A stretch of 64,000 nucleotides of DNA from Arthrobacter sp. ATA002 (lineage in GTDB: Bacteria > Actinomycetota > Actinomycetes > Actinomycetales > Micrococcaceae): NCBI RefSeq assembly GCF_026898095.1, contig NZ_CP114015.1:2356001-2420000 (forward strand). The letters run 5' to 3'. Position 1 is the stretch's first letter; each line of letters begins with the position of its first letter. Positions 45,960 through 55,814 of this stretch are shown here, piece after piece. The notes below the pieces were generated by a model. The model was given only the letters and a program-made list of their open reading frames with translations, did no database searches and was not told where the DNA came from. Position numbers and translations under genes: made by a program.

Positions 45960-46781
45960 TCAGCGCCCCAGCAGTGCGATGGTCCGGTTCCAGAGACGAA
46001 GCGCCAGCACGCCGTCGTACGCCTGCCTGTTGGGCCGGGCGACCTTGCTGCGACGGTAGTACCTGCCCGTTTCATAGTCCTTCACGGGAATGCCCTCGGC
46101 CAGATACACGAGCGTCCGGGCCCCGGTGTCCGGCGTCGCGGCCAGCCGGCGCAGGGGCGAGCGGTAGGCGGCACGCGCGAGGGCGCCGTGCCCGTTGAGG
46201 AAGCCGGACCCCACCAGACCGGGGTGGAAGGCTGTGGCGGTGGCTCCGTGGGAGCGGTGGCGGCGGTCGAACTCCCCGGCGAACAGGATCTGCTCAAGCT
46301 TGGCGGCGGCATAGGCACGGAAGGGGCCGTAGTCCTTTTCGTGCTCGAGGTCATCCAGGTCAACCCGCCCGAACCGGTTCGCCGTGCTGGAAGTGTTGAT
46401 GACTGTGCCCCGTGATTCCAGTAGCCGGTCGGTCAGCAGCCGGGTCAGCAGAAACGGCGCCAGGTAGTTCACCTGGAAGGTCATCTCGTGGCCGTCCCGG
46501 GTCACCTGCCGTTCCCGGCCGAAAATGGCCCCGGCATTGTTCGCCAGCACGTCGATCCGCGGAAAACGCTGCAGGATTTCCGAGGCGAGGTTCCGGACGC
46601 TGTTCAGGTCAGCGAAATCGGCCGAGAGGGCATGGCCGCCGAGGCTTTCGGCAACCGCCGCCGTCTTATCCGGGGACCTGCCCACCACCACCAGCCGGTG
46701 GCCGTCCCGGGCCAGCTTCCGGGCTGCGGCCGCCCCTATCCCGTCGCTCGCGCCGGTGATCACAATGGTCCTGGAAACCAC
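45960..46781 (-). CDS. SDR family oxidoreductase (retinol-dehydrogenase-like)
   Basis: 273 residues. NADP motif TGASDGIG (residues about 9-16), NAG in LANNAGAIFG, catalytic Ser in VINTSSTANRFG and YxxxK in YAAAKLEQ. The sequence around DGHEMTFQVNYLAPFLLTRL and the tail GRYYRRSKVARPN fit the WWOX/retinol-dehydrogenase branch. It acts on hydrophobic carbonyl or alcohol substrates. Start at GTG 46781 is the most upstream. It stands alone between GH36 and the BASS transporter. Confidence 0.88.
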   Translation of the reverse strand: MVSRTIVITGASDGIGAAAARKLARDGHRLVVVGRSPDKTAAVAESLGGHALSADFADLNSVRNLASEILQRFPRIDVLANNAGAIFGRERQVTRDGHEMTFQVNYLAPFLLTRLLTDRLLESRGTVINTSSTANRFGRVDLDDLEHEKDYGPFRAYAAAKLEQILFAGEFDRRHRSHGATATAFHPGLVGSGFLNGHGALARAAYRSPLRRLAATPDTGARTLVYLAEGIPVKDYETGRYYRRSKVARPNRQAYDGVLALRLWNRTIALLGR

Positions 46782-46882
46782 GACAGTCCGCTTTCCTCGA
46801 TGGGACCCGGGCCCATCACCCTAACGGGGCGGGCCCGCTGCGGACCAGATGGTTCATCCTGTTCGGGACGGCCGCCGGACGC

Positions 46883-47856
46883 TTAGTCCAGGGGCCGGCG
46901 CCGCCAGAAGGCTGCCATCAGGGCGCCGGACACGTTGTGCCACACCGAAAACACGGCAGCGGGCAGGGCAGCCTCCGGCGAGAAGTAGTCCTTCGCCAGA
47001 CCGGCCGCCAGCCCCGAGTTTTGCATGCCCACCTCAACGGCCATGGTGCGCCGCGCGGGAACGGGCTGCCGGAAGAGTTTGGCGGCGCCGTATCCCACGC
47101 CCAGTCCCAGTCCGTTGTGCAGCACCACGGCCAGCAGGATCAGCCACCCGGCTGTGAAGATGGCCTCCGAGCTTCCGGACACCACGGCAATCACCACGAA
47201 CGTGATCGCCGCGACCGAAATCCACGGCAGCGCCGGCAGCACCCGGTCCACGAGTTTCGGAACCAAATACCGGATGACCAGCCCCAGCACCACGGGAATC
47301 AGCACGATCTGGACAATGGACAGCGCCATCGACCCGGCGTCGACGGACATGTAGCGGTTGGCCAGCCACAGGGCCAGCAGCGGCGTGAAAATGGGGGCGA
47401 GCAGGGTGGACACCGAGGTCATGGCCACCGAAAGGGCCAGGTTTCCCGGGCCAGGTAGGTCACCACATTGGAGGCTGTTCCGCCCGGCGCGCAGCCCACG
47501 AGGATCACGCCGACGGCAAGCTCCGGACTCAGCTGCAGTGCCCACGCCACGGCAACTCCGAGCAGCGGCATGATCATGTACTGCGCAACGACGCCGAGCA
47601 GCACTGGCAGCGGCTGCCGGATAACCAGCGCGAAGTCCGGCAGCGTCAGGGTCAGGCCCATGCCGAACATGATCAGCATCAGTCCCGGATTGACGTAGGC
47701 AGACAACCCTGCGTCGGTGAACGGCTCCGGGAAGAACAGCGCCGCCGCTCCCCCGGCAAGGATCAGCAGGGGAAAGACGGTGACGGCCACGCGGGCGCTG
47801 CGCTCCTCGGCCGTGCGGGGAGTTGGCGGCGCTGCGGAAACAGGATTCGGAGACAT
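46883..47856 (-). pseudogene. BASS family (bile acid:sodium-type) transporter, one-base frameshift
   Basis: About 324 residues restored. The N-terminal half (to about 47445) has FPLLILAGGAAALFFP, MLIMFGMGLTLTLPDFALVI and the signature VGVILVGCAPGGTASNVVTY. One missing G in CCCGGG near 47445 leads into GNLALSVAMTSVSTLLAPIF, then LLALWLANRYM and VGMQNSGLAAGLAKDYFSPE. Ten helices, SBF family: sodium-coupled uptake of organic anions (bile-acid-like, pantothenate or other). ATG 47856 is a reasonable start. It is a likely consensus error. Confidence 0.85.
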
Positions 47857-48123
47857 GCCCACATGCTGGCACTGCACGCCCCCGCACGCTATTTATGACG
47901 CCGCATGTGACCGGTTGTGACCGGCAGCCGGCCTTTCGGCGTCAGCTCCGCCGGGCCGAACGCCGGGCCGGCGCGCATCACCGGCGGCGGCCGTCTTTCT
48001 TGCGCATATCCTGCGCCAATCTTGAGCATAAACAGCATCCAGCCGGGGAAGGTGTCCTAGGCGGGACGTAGAGACCCCCGCCTGGAGCGCATGCCCGGGG
48101 AAACCCGGCATGGGATCCGCGGG

Positions 48124-48203
48124 AGGCCTTCGTTTGAGACCAACGGAGGCCTTCCGGAACTCCCCAGAGAGCGAAGGGCCGCTGCAGCTGCAGCGGCCCT
48201 TCG
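48124..48203 (-). terminator. double hairpin after the duplicated membrane gene
   Basis: A perfect 32-bp palindrome (48172-48203, starting CGAAGGGCCGCTGCA) and a second stem (48124-48153, AGGCCTTCGTT / AACGGAGGCCT with a 7-base loop and one mismatch). They lie just beyond the restored stop (48239) of the membrane gene, whose uncorrected frame would run straight through them. Confidence 0.7.
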
Positions 48204-48238
48204 TCGTCGACCGCAGACACCGGCTGTGCAGGTTCCCG

Positions 48239-50416
48239 CTAAACCGAAGGCACTTCTTTTCCTTGGGCGGGGCTGTTGAAGCAGCCGCGTCTCCGGCGGC
48301 CGGTCCGTCCACCGGATAGGGTTCGGTGCGCGGCGGCCGGATCCGGTCGATCACGACCAGCAGCACCAGGGAAACAGCACCCCAGATACCGAGGGTCAGC
48401 AGGTGCGTTCCCACGGTGTCGCCGCCGAAGTACAGGATTGAGCGGATGGACTCCACGGCTGCGGGCATCGGCAGGACTTCATGCAGGAAACGGAAGATGT
48501 CCGGCTCCATGTAAATGGACATGGCGGCGCCGGAGGCCGGAACACCAAGGAACATCAGGATGCCAATGACCGGCAGGATGGCCAGCATGCCCATGAACCG
48601 CTCTAAGACCGCGGTGAACATGGCCACGCAGAACACCGTGACGGCGCCCACGCCCAGGAGCGGCCAGAAGTGCCCGTCGATAGCACCCACAAAGACATCG
48701 GCAATCACCCACAGGAAAGCGGAGATGCCCACCGCCCAGGCGGCAACGATCGGGATCAGCTTGCGCAGCGGCCGGCTTGCCGGAGCCGCGGTGGAACCCA
48801 CAACAATGATCATGAACCCTGCCATGATCCAGCCCATGGCCAGGTACATGGTGGCCATGCCCATGGAGTCGCCGTCGCGAAGCGGCGCAACGTCTTCGGC
48901 TTTGAGCTCCATTTGCTGCCCGGCGGCAACCTGGCCGAACACTGAGTTCACCACCTGCTGCTGGCTCATGCCGGCTGCTTCGTTGCTGATCAACGCTGCC
49001 GCGGGACTCTCCGCGGACGGCAGAACGAAGGCGGCAACGACGGTGCGGTCCCGAACCTGTTCCCGCGCCTCGACAACGGAGTCCAGCACGCGCAGGTCGA
49101 AGAGCCCGGACATACTTTCCTCCAGTCCGGACACTGTCTGCCCGGCCTGTTCGGCCGTGGCGCCGACGACGGCGACAGGCATGTCGCGCGGTGCCGGCTG
49201 GTACATCGCGCCCAGCATGAACGAGAGCATCATCGTGACCATGGCCAGCGGGAACCCGGCCAGTGCGACATAGCGCCAGCGGCGGCGCTGGGGCGCGGCC
49301 CGCCGTGAAGCGAGGCCACGTTGATTGCCGGCGGGGCGGCGTCGGGCTTGCGGCGCCGCTTCAGCGCGTCCAGGCAAAGGGTGAGCAGCAGCGAAGCCGC
49401 GGCTCCGATGGCCAGCACGAGCAGGTGCCTGCCGACGCCGTTTCCGTCAAAGAAGAGAACCGACCGCAGCGACTCGCCGGTGGCGGCCGCGGGCAGGAAG
49501 CTGTGCAGGAACGGGTAAAGCTCCGGCAGCGTATGCACCGACATGCTCATATTGGAGGCCGGAACACCCAGCACCATCAGGAACAGCATGCCCACGAGCA
49601 CGGCCATCGGCCCAAAAATGCGTGTCAGGAGCAGCTGCACGCTGCCTACGGCGAAAACCGACAGCGCACAGATACCCAGCACCGCGGCGGCGTGGCCTTC
49701 AACCACTCCCATGACGGGCCCGACGACGGTCCACACCAGCGCAGCAATCAGCGCCGACCAGCCGGCCAGCAGCGGAACAAAGCGCCGGAACCTCATCAGC
49801 TCCGGGGAGTTGGACAGCATCAGGCTCAGCGGCATGTACCCCGCGAGCATCAGCGCCGTGGTCATGAACATGGCGCCCAGGCCGGCGGAGTCGTTCTCCG
49901 GCAGCGGGGCAAGGTCCTCGGACTGCAGGGCCAGGCCCTGCGCCAGGACCTGCGGTGCCACGAGGGCAGTCACCGATCCGGCCTGCGAGGCTCCGGCGGC
50001 GCCGGCCGTGTACAGGGTGGCGGTGCCGTCGGCCAGGACGACGGCGCCCGCGACCTCGCGGTCCATCACCAGTTCCCGTGCGTCCCCGGCACTCCCGGTG
50101 ACCCGGACGTCCACTGCCTCGGGATCGGCGGCCTCAAATGCGTCCGCGAACGCGGAGGCCTGCTGAGCGGTGCCGGCAACGGCGATCGGCATGTCGTTCG
50201 GAGCGGGAGCGTGCATGGCCGCGAGGTACCCGCCCACCAGCATGGACACCATAAGGAGCGGCATGAGGAACATGGCGACATAGCGGCCGATCTTCTCGGC
50301 CCTGGCCCGCTTCAGCGCGGCGGCGTCGAGACCGTCGGCAGCAGCCGGGTCCCCGTCCTGTTCCCCGGGGCTTTGCCCGGCGGGTAGTCGGTGGACGTGG
50401 GGGAATTGGAACTCAA
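48239..50416 (-). pseudogene. duplicated YhgE/ABC-2-type membrane protein, frameshifts
   Basis: Two homologous halves on one strand. The first (about 50345-49330) and second (about 49290-48239) each have an N-terminal helix, a P-x-P-x-DMPxAVxG ectodomain start, then helices ending in GVPAS...MS(V/I), FLH..LP and SLRSVLFF / SIRSILYF. The first starts at TTG 50416 (AGGAG upstream) with a G-run indel at 50361-50364. At the junction (GGGG 49290-49293) one base joins the halves in frame with no stop between; if so, the product is one protein of about 725 residues. The end needs one base near 48256-48262 to reach TAG 48239-48241. An ABC-2-like export permease role is a guess. Confidence 0.6.
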
Positions 50417-50507
50417 GGTCGCGCTCCTGTGCTGTGGTTCGATGGTGGTGCGAGGAACACACCGGCCGGACGGCCGGTGCGCGGCCTGTGGGACCGACTC
50501 GTCAAAA

Positions 50508-50525
50508 TTACGCCATGTGGCGTAA
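50508..50525. promoter_or_regulatory. TetR operator TTACGCCA-N2-TGGCGTAA
   Basis: Perfect 8-bp inverted repeat with a 2-base centre in the 150-bp divergent gap between the TetR gene (50567) and the duplicated membrane protein. It is very probably the TetR binding site controlling both. Confidence 0.85.
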
Positions 50526-50566
50526 AGTTGGTTAATCGAGGCAACCATTACGAATGAGGCACATCC

Positions 50567-51228
50567 ATGGGCCAGCACGGCGATCATGCACGCGGAATCC
50601 TGCTGGACGCGGCCGAGGAGCTTTTTGCCCGCCACGGGATTGACGCCGTGTCCAACCGGCGAATCGCCGAACATGCCGGCACCGCCAACCATTCCGCCGT
50701 CGCCTACCACTTTGGCGGCCGCGAAGATCTGTTGCGCATCCTGGTGACCCGCCACGTTGACGAGACGAACCGGCGCCGTACGGACCTGGCCCGCGGGCTG
50801 GGGGACGATCCATCACTGAGTGATCTGTTGGCATGCCTGATCCTGCCCTGGACCGAGCATCTGGCCTCACTGCCGGTTCCCGGCTGGCGCGCACGCTTTC
50901 TCAACCAGGTCCGGACCGTACCTTCAGTTCACGGAATTCTCACCCGCACGGCCACCGCAAGCCCGCTGACAGAGGACCTCATCCGGCGCGCTCAGGGTGC
51001 CCTCGTCGCCACGCCCCGTTCCGTGGTGCACGGGCGGTCCTGGATTCTCGGCAACATGGTGCTCGGGGTGTGCGCCGAGTACGAGGCGAGAATCCAGGAC
51101 GGCGCGGAAGAACCCAACTGGACCGGCGTCGGCTACTTCCTCATCGATTCCTGTTCGGGGATGCTCTCGGCTCCGGTGACGCACCAGGGGGATTTCATCA
51201 CGCAGCCCTCCCCCTCTATCTGCTGTAG
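50567..51228 (+). pseudogene. TetR family regulator, late frameshift
   Basis: ATG 50567. TetR HTH: GILLDAAEELFARHGIDAVS then NRRIAEHAGTANHSAVAYHF, GGREDLLRIL. The C-terminal domain follows. The frame as written runs 139 bases into the convergent FAD reductase gene. One extra G in GGGGG (51187-51191) instead gives GGFHHAALPLYLL and a stop at 51226-51228 (220 residues), 21 bases before the neighbour's end. The product is probably functional, as only the last 14 residues are affected. It should control the divergent membrane protein. Confidence 0.82.
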
Positions 51229-51249
51229 CCGGCCCTCTCTCGTCGGACC

Positions 51250-52232
51250 TCACCGCCGGTGTGCCTCCACGGCCAGCCGGGTGTCCTCCGCCATCAAATC
51301 GCCGTTGATCGCCGCGCCGGCCGCGAGCCCTGCTGCAGCCGCCGCCATCACCTGCGTCATGGGTGCCGTGAGGTTGCCGGCGGCATAGAGTCCCGGCACT
51401 CCGGTGGCCCCCGCAGCATCGACCGCCACTGCCGTCCCGACATACAGTCCGCCGGCAAACTGTTCCTCGGGTTCAATCCCCAGGTCCGCCAGGTATCCGG
51501 CCCGCGCGCTGAGCCGCGAGAACACCACCACGGCCTGCCGCGGCACCAGTTCCCCGGAGTCCAGCCGGACACCGCCCAGCTGCGGGCCGCCTTCCACTGC
51601 AGCCACCTTGCCGCCGACCACCCGGATGCCGCGGGCGGCCAGCTGCTCGGCCTGCCCGCCGTCCGGTTCGCCGCATCCGTTCAGGAACAGCACGACGTCG
51701 TCACTCCACTGCCGCCACAGCAGAGCCTGGTGGATGGACGTCCCAAGGTCCGTGGCCAGGATACCGATGGCCTGGTCCTGAACTTCCCAGCCGTGGCAGT
51801 AGGGGCAGTGCAGCACTCCGGTACCCCAGTGTTCCGCCAGCCCGGAAACGTCCGGCAGCACGTCCCGGACGCCGGACGCAGCCAGCAACCGGCGTGCGCG
51901 CAGCACGCGCCCGTCCTCAAGCCGGACATCAAACCGTCCGTCCGGATTCCGTGTCACGGTGGACACCGCGCCCGCCACGAGGGTGCCGCCGTAACCGGCC
52001 ACTTCAGCGCGGCCGGCCTCGTAGAGCTCCCCGGCGCCGTACCCTCACGCCCCAGATAATTGTGCACATGGGCCGCGGGGGCGTTGCGCGGATCTCCGGC
52101 ATCCACCACCGCTACGGACCGCCGTGCCCGGACCAGTGCCAGGGCCCCGCTGAGTCCGGCTGCGGCACCGCCGACCACGACGACGTCGTACTCTTCCGTC
52201 CGTGCCGCCGTTGAGCTTTTATTCCCTGCCAT
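51250..52232 (-). pseudogene. FAD/NAD(P) thioredoxin-reductase-like protein, one-base frameshift
   Basis: About 327 residues restored. FAD motif DVVVVGGAAAGLSGALAL and HVHNYLGREGTAPGE are in the first frame. One missing base in CCCC (52029-52032) leads to LYEAGRAEVAGYGGTLVAGA. Then come LHCPYCHGWEVQDQAIGILA, with a CxxC that is redox-active in true thioredoxin reductases, and the C-terminal FAD site GLYAAGNLTAPMTQVMAAAA. It may reduce a small-molecule disulfide or quinone. No thioredoxin gene is adjacent. It is divergent from the Xre-cupin regulator at 52338, which may control it. Confidence 0.85.
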
Positions 52233-52337
52233 GATGTCCTCCGGATTCGTGGTGCCGGGACTTCCCGGCTGTCCTTCCAGTCTGAATCCCGCCCATCAGG
52301 GCAGCAATGTTTCTTGCTGGTATGGCAAAATCAAGCC

Positions 52338-52937
52338 ATGAGCACAGATGAAAATGACACCCTCAGCGGAGTCGGTCCCCGGCTCCGAACCCTGCGGTCG
52401 GACCGCAGCACCACGCTGGCAGCGCTCTCGGCCGCCACCGGTATTTCGGTGAGTACGCTTTCACGGCTGGAATCCGGGCAGCGCCGGCCCACGCTCGAAC
52501 TGCTGCTGCCGCTGGCCAGGACCTACGGCGTCACCATCGACGAACTGGTGGGCGGGCCGGCAACCGGAGATCCGCGGGTACACATGCAGCCGATCAAACG
52601 CGGCGGGGCGGTGATCATTCCGCTTACGGAAAAGGCCGGGGGCATCAGCGCCTACAAGTACATTCTGCCGGCACAGCGCACACCTTCAGTGCCTGATCCC
52701 CGCACCCATGAGGGCTACGAGTGGCTCTATGTGCTGAGCGGAAAGCTGCGGCTCGTCCTCGGCGAGCAGGAACTAATCCTGCATCCGGGCGAAGCCGCGG
52801 AGTTCAACACCCGCCTGCCGCACTGGCTGGGCACTGCAGACCTGAAGGCGGTCGAGTTCATCACCCTGTTCGGCCCGCAGGGCGAGCGCGCCCACCTGCG
52901 GGCCCGTCCGTCCCCGACCCGGCGCCCGGCGGGCTGA
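52338..52937 (+). CDS. Xre-cupin transcriptional regulator
   Basis: 199 residues from ATG 52338. HTH: LRTLRSDRSTTLAALSAATG then ISVSTLSRLESGQRRPTLEL. The cupin domain (residues about 115-185) has EGYEWLYVLSGKLRLVLGEQ and ELILHPGEAAEFNTRLPHW, whose histidines can bind a metal or small ligand. It is divergent from the FAD reductase. It resembles regulators of oxidative stress or amine catabolism. No ribosome site is apparent before the ATG. Confidence 0.88.
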   Translation: MSTDENDTLSGVGPRLRTLRSDRSTTLAALSAATGISVSTLSRLESGQRRPTLELLLPLARTYGVTIDELVGGPATGDPRVHMQPIKRGGAVIIPLTEKAGGISAYKYILPAQRTPSVPDPRTHEGYEWLYVLSGKLRLVLGEQELILHPGEAAEFNTRLPHWLGTADLKAVEFITLFGPQGERAHLRARPSPTRRPAG

Positions 52938-53001
52938 CCGGGCGAAACCGGCAAGTCACCCGGGCGCCGGCTCCGCAGTGCCCGGCAAGTCAGTGCCCGG
53001 C

Positions 53002-53952
53002 CTAATAGACCGCGATAAAACGCCCGACGACGCCGCCGGTCCGCAGCTTGTTGATCGCCTCCGGAATCTCCGCCTGCGTAATGATGTTCATCGGCGGGTT
53101 CAGCTTGCCGGACTTCATCAGGTCATACAGCGCCTCGAGATCGTCCTTGGTGCCGGATTTGGAGCCCTTGATGGAGAGCTGGTTGATGATGATCGGATAG
53201 GTGTTGATGGTGGCCTCCAACCGGCCCATGCCCACCTGGACCAGCGTGCCGAACTCCGCGAGCGTTTCAACGCCGGCGGCGGTGGTCGTGCCGAAACCGG
53301 CATAGTCCACGATCAGGTCCAGGTTCCTGTCCTTGAACTCACTGATGGATTCCGCCACGCCGGACAGCCCGATCTCATCGGCAAGGTTGCGGGTTTCAGG
53401 GTTGATCTCAGCGCCGTACACCTCGGCGCCGGCCAGCACGGCCACCCGCGCACCAATGTAGCCAAGACCGCCGAGGCCGATGATCCCCACCTTCATCCCG
53501 CGCCTGGCGCCGCCCACGGCCATGACCGCGTGGTAGGCGGTGAGTCCGGCGTCGGTGGCCATTGCCGCCAGGTCAAAGGGAACCTCGTCCGGCAGCCGGA
53601 CCAGGTTGTCGTCGGTGGCCAGGAGTTTGGGGCCGAATCCTCCGTCCCATTTCCCGTAACCGAGCGCGTCGCCGTCGCTCATGACCGGCGCCAGTCCCAC
53701 CCGGTCGCCGACCTTCCAACGCTCCATTCCCTCACCCACTTCGGAGATGACACCCGCGTTCTCGTGTCCCATGGTGCGCGGAAGCTCAAAGAACAGCGGC
53801 ATCCAGCCGGGATCGTCCAGGGCCGTGACATCGGAGTGGCACACGCCGGCCGCCTTGACGTCGACGACCACCTGCCCGGGTCCGGCGTGCGGTTCGGGAA
53901 CTTCGTTGAGCTCCAGTGGATTGTTGGTGCCGGTGAACTGCCATGCCTTCAT
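53002..53952 (-). CDS. zinc-type alcohol dehydrogenase family, lacking structural-zinc cysteines
   Basis: 316 residues. Catalytic site AAGVCHSDVTAL (Cys) and MGHENAGVISEVG (His-Glu). NAD fold IIGLGGLGYIGARVAVLAGA. The four-Cys structural zinc loop expected around residue 95 is absent (APVMSDGDALGYGKWDGGFG), and the protein is shorter than the usual 340-350 residues. It still has the typical C-terminus (RTGGVVGRFI). AAGGAG sits 8 bases before ATG 53952. Likely an NAD(P)H alcohol or aldehyde reductase. Confidence 0.85.
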   Translation of the reverse strand: MKAWQFTGTNNPLELNEVPEPHAGPGQVVVDVKAAGVCHSDVTALDDPGWMPLFFELPRTMGHENAGVISEVGEGMERWKVGDRVGLAPVMSDGDALGYGKWDGGFGPKLLATDDNLVRLPDEVPFDLAAMATDAGLTAYHAVMAVGGARRGMKVGIIGLGGLGYIGARVAVLAGAEVYGAEINPETRNLADEIGLSGVAESISEFKDRNLDLIVDYAGFGTTTAAGVETLAEFGTLVQVGMGRLEATINTYPIIINQLSIKGSKSGTKDDLEALYDLMKSGKLNPPMNIITQAEIPEAINKLRTGGVVGRFIAVY

Positions 53953-54063
53953 GGGAAGGCTCCTTCCAGATGGTTGTTTTCGTTCCTGCCCGGGTCTGGG
54001 GAGGCCGGGTGCCGGCCCGGGCGGAGGACCGGTTTATGACGCCGGCCAGCTGCCCGGCGCCGG

Positions 54064-55503
54064 TCAGGCCGAAACCGCCGGGATCCGCCGCCGGCCGAAG
54101 GCCCGCTCGTACCCGAAGGCAAAGACCAATCCCACCGCCACCGCAATGGCGATGAGGATCAGCATGCCGATGATGCCGCTTTGCAGTCCCGCGGACGCAT
54201 CGGCGTCGAAGTACAGCACGGCGCGGTTCGCCATGGTCATTTGATACAGCGGCTCGCCGCGGGCAATAAAACGGAAGAACCCGGGCAGGGCCTCCAGCGG
54301 CACCACGCCGCTTGCCGCAGGCAGCCCCATGAACACGACATAGATCATCGACAGGATCATTCCTGCGCTGCCCAGCGCCGTGATCAGCGAAAACGCCACC
54401 GCTGACACCGTCACAATGGATAGCCACGTGGTGAAGAAATACCAGACCCCGTGCGGGAGCGGCATGCCGACGGCGGCAGCGACCCACATCATCAGCCCGG
54501 CCGTGGGGAGGGCAGCGAGGACCACGATGCCCCACTTCGTGAGGAACGTGACCCAGCGGGGCGGCCGCACCGGAGGTCCCAGGACAAAGCGCGGCCCCAG
54601 CTCGATCGGCAGCACCCCGAGCCGGGAGTCGACCAGGAAATGGATGGCCACGGAACCGGCGACACCCACGACCATCAGCAGCACCGAATAGAAAAACGCA
54701 CCCATGCCCAGCGCGGTCCCTTCCTGCGGTGTCTCATACGCAGTGGTGGTGACCTGGATCGGGTCGTTCAGCAGATCGGCTGACGTGCCGGCCACTCTCG
54801 GTGCGAGCTGTTGCTCGAGCTGCGTCGGCAGGTCGGCTCCGGCGGCGCGCAGCCGGCGGTCCTGTTCCGCCGCCGCTGCCGACTGGGCCTCCTGCGCCGC
54901 GGAGGTCAGCTGCTCCCCCACGTTCCTATTGGCCTGTTCCAGCGCGGGGTTCACGGCGTTGGTGGCCAGGCTGCTGGCCAGCGGGCCGGCCAGCGGATTG
55001 GTAAAGACGGTAATGGAGGGGCGAACCACTTCGGAATCCGACAGGGCTCCGCTTACCAGGGCAAGCGCATCCGCGGAGAAAGACTCGGGGATGACGACGG
55101 CGGCATGGATCTGGCCCTTTTCCAGCTGGTCCCGGGCCTCGTCCCAGGACAGCACCCGCAGGTCAATCTCGTCGCTGCGGGAAAAGCCCTGCCTCATCTG
55201 GTCGGTGATGGTGGCACCCAGGTCTTCCCGGCCGCCCCCGGTTGCCTCGGCGCCGGCGTCCTCGTCGACGACGGCGATGGGAAAGTGGTTCAGGTTGTTG
55301 CCCGGACTGCCCAAGCCGCCGATGTAGAGTGCCGTGCCGGTTCCGCCCAGCAGCAGAAGCACCAGCAGCGGCAGCAGCCACAGCCGGGGCGACAAATACG
55401 GATGATGTTCCTTGGCATGGCGGACCCGGCGGGGGCTGGAACCGGAGTCTGTGTTGGAACCTGAGCCATTTGTTGAACCGGAGTCCATGGGGTGGGCGGG
55501 CAT
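54064..55503 (-). CDS. YhgE/Pip (DUF3533) membrane protein
   Basis: 479 residues. One N-terminal helix (LWLLPLLVLLLLGGTGTALY), a large extracytoplasmic domain (HFPIAVVDEDAGAEATGGGR, then IHAAVVIPESFSADALALVS and VFTNPLAGPLASSLATNAVN), and five or six C-terminal helices (FFYSVLLMVVGVAGSVAIHF through LIAIAVAVGLVFAFGYERAF). This is the YhgE/Pip, ABC-2-like family, linked to phage receptors, type VII secretion or export of lipids. It is related in plan to the duplicated protein at 48-50 kb. GGAGG lies 9 bases before ATG 55503. Confidence 0.85.
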   Translation of the reverse strand: MPAHPMDSGSTNGSGSNTDSGSSPRRVRHAKEHHPYLSPRLWLLPLLVLLLLGGTGTALYIGGLGSPGNNLNHFPIAVVDEDAGAEATGGGREDLGATITDQMRQGFSRSDEIDLRVLSWDEARDQLEKGQIHAAVVIPESFSADALALVSGALSDSEVVRPSITVFTNPLAGPLASSLATNAVNPALEQANRNVGEQLTSAAQEAQSAAAAEQDRRLRAAGADLPTQLEQQLAPRVAGTSADLLNDPIQVTTTAYETPQEGTALGMGAFFYSVLLMVVGVAGSVAIHFLVDSRLGVLPIELGPRFVLGPPVRPPRWVTFLTKWGIVVLAALPTAGLMMWVAAAVGMPLPHGVWYFFTTWLSIVTVSAVAFSLITALGSAGMILSMIYVVFMGLPAASGVVPLEALPGFFRFIARGEPLYQMTMANRAVLYFDADASAGLQSGIIGMLILIAIAVAVGLVFAFGYERAFGRRRIPAVSA

Positions 55504-55814
55504 GGGGCGTACCTCCAGAAGCAGGAGTTCTCGCGCTGACCTACCTTTCGAGCGTATCGGCGGCGCCGTGCTGCGGATACACGTTTGCCCCGAAACCGTC
55601 GGGCGGGCACACCACTATCCGCCGCCGTCATGCAGGCCGCAGGCGTTGGGCTGTTTCAAACCGGCCACCCTTTCATGCTTTCCCCTGGAAGCACCGCCAA
55701 CATCCCACGGAGCATTGCCCGTCTCGATGCCGTGCGCAGGAAATCACGGGCGGCTGCCCCTGGATCCGCACTCGCTCAGCAATGGGAATGCCTATAATTA
55801 AATGATCCGGTTGT
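55504..55814. other. no supported gene; TATAAT element
   Basis: 311 bases between divergent genes. A clear TATAAT (55793-55798) points to the following plus-strand gene. I see no gene. Confidence 0.5.

Noticed and set aside
47893-48238. The long C-terminal extension of the second half of the duplicated membrane protein
   Set aside because: It passes through two strong hairpins and has no hydrophobic or family pattern. A single-base correction gives a normal stop at 48239.
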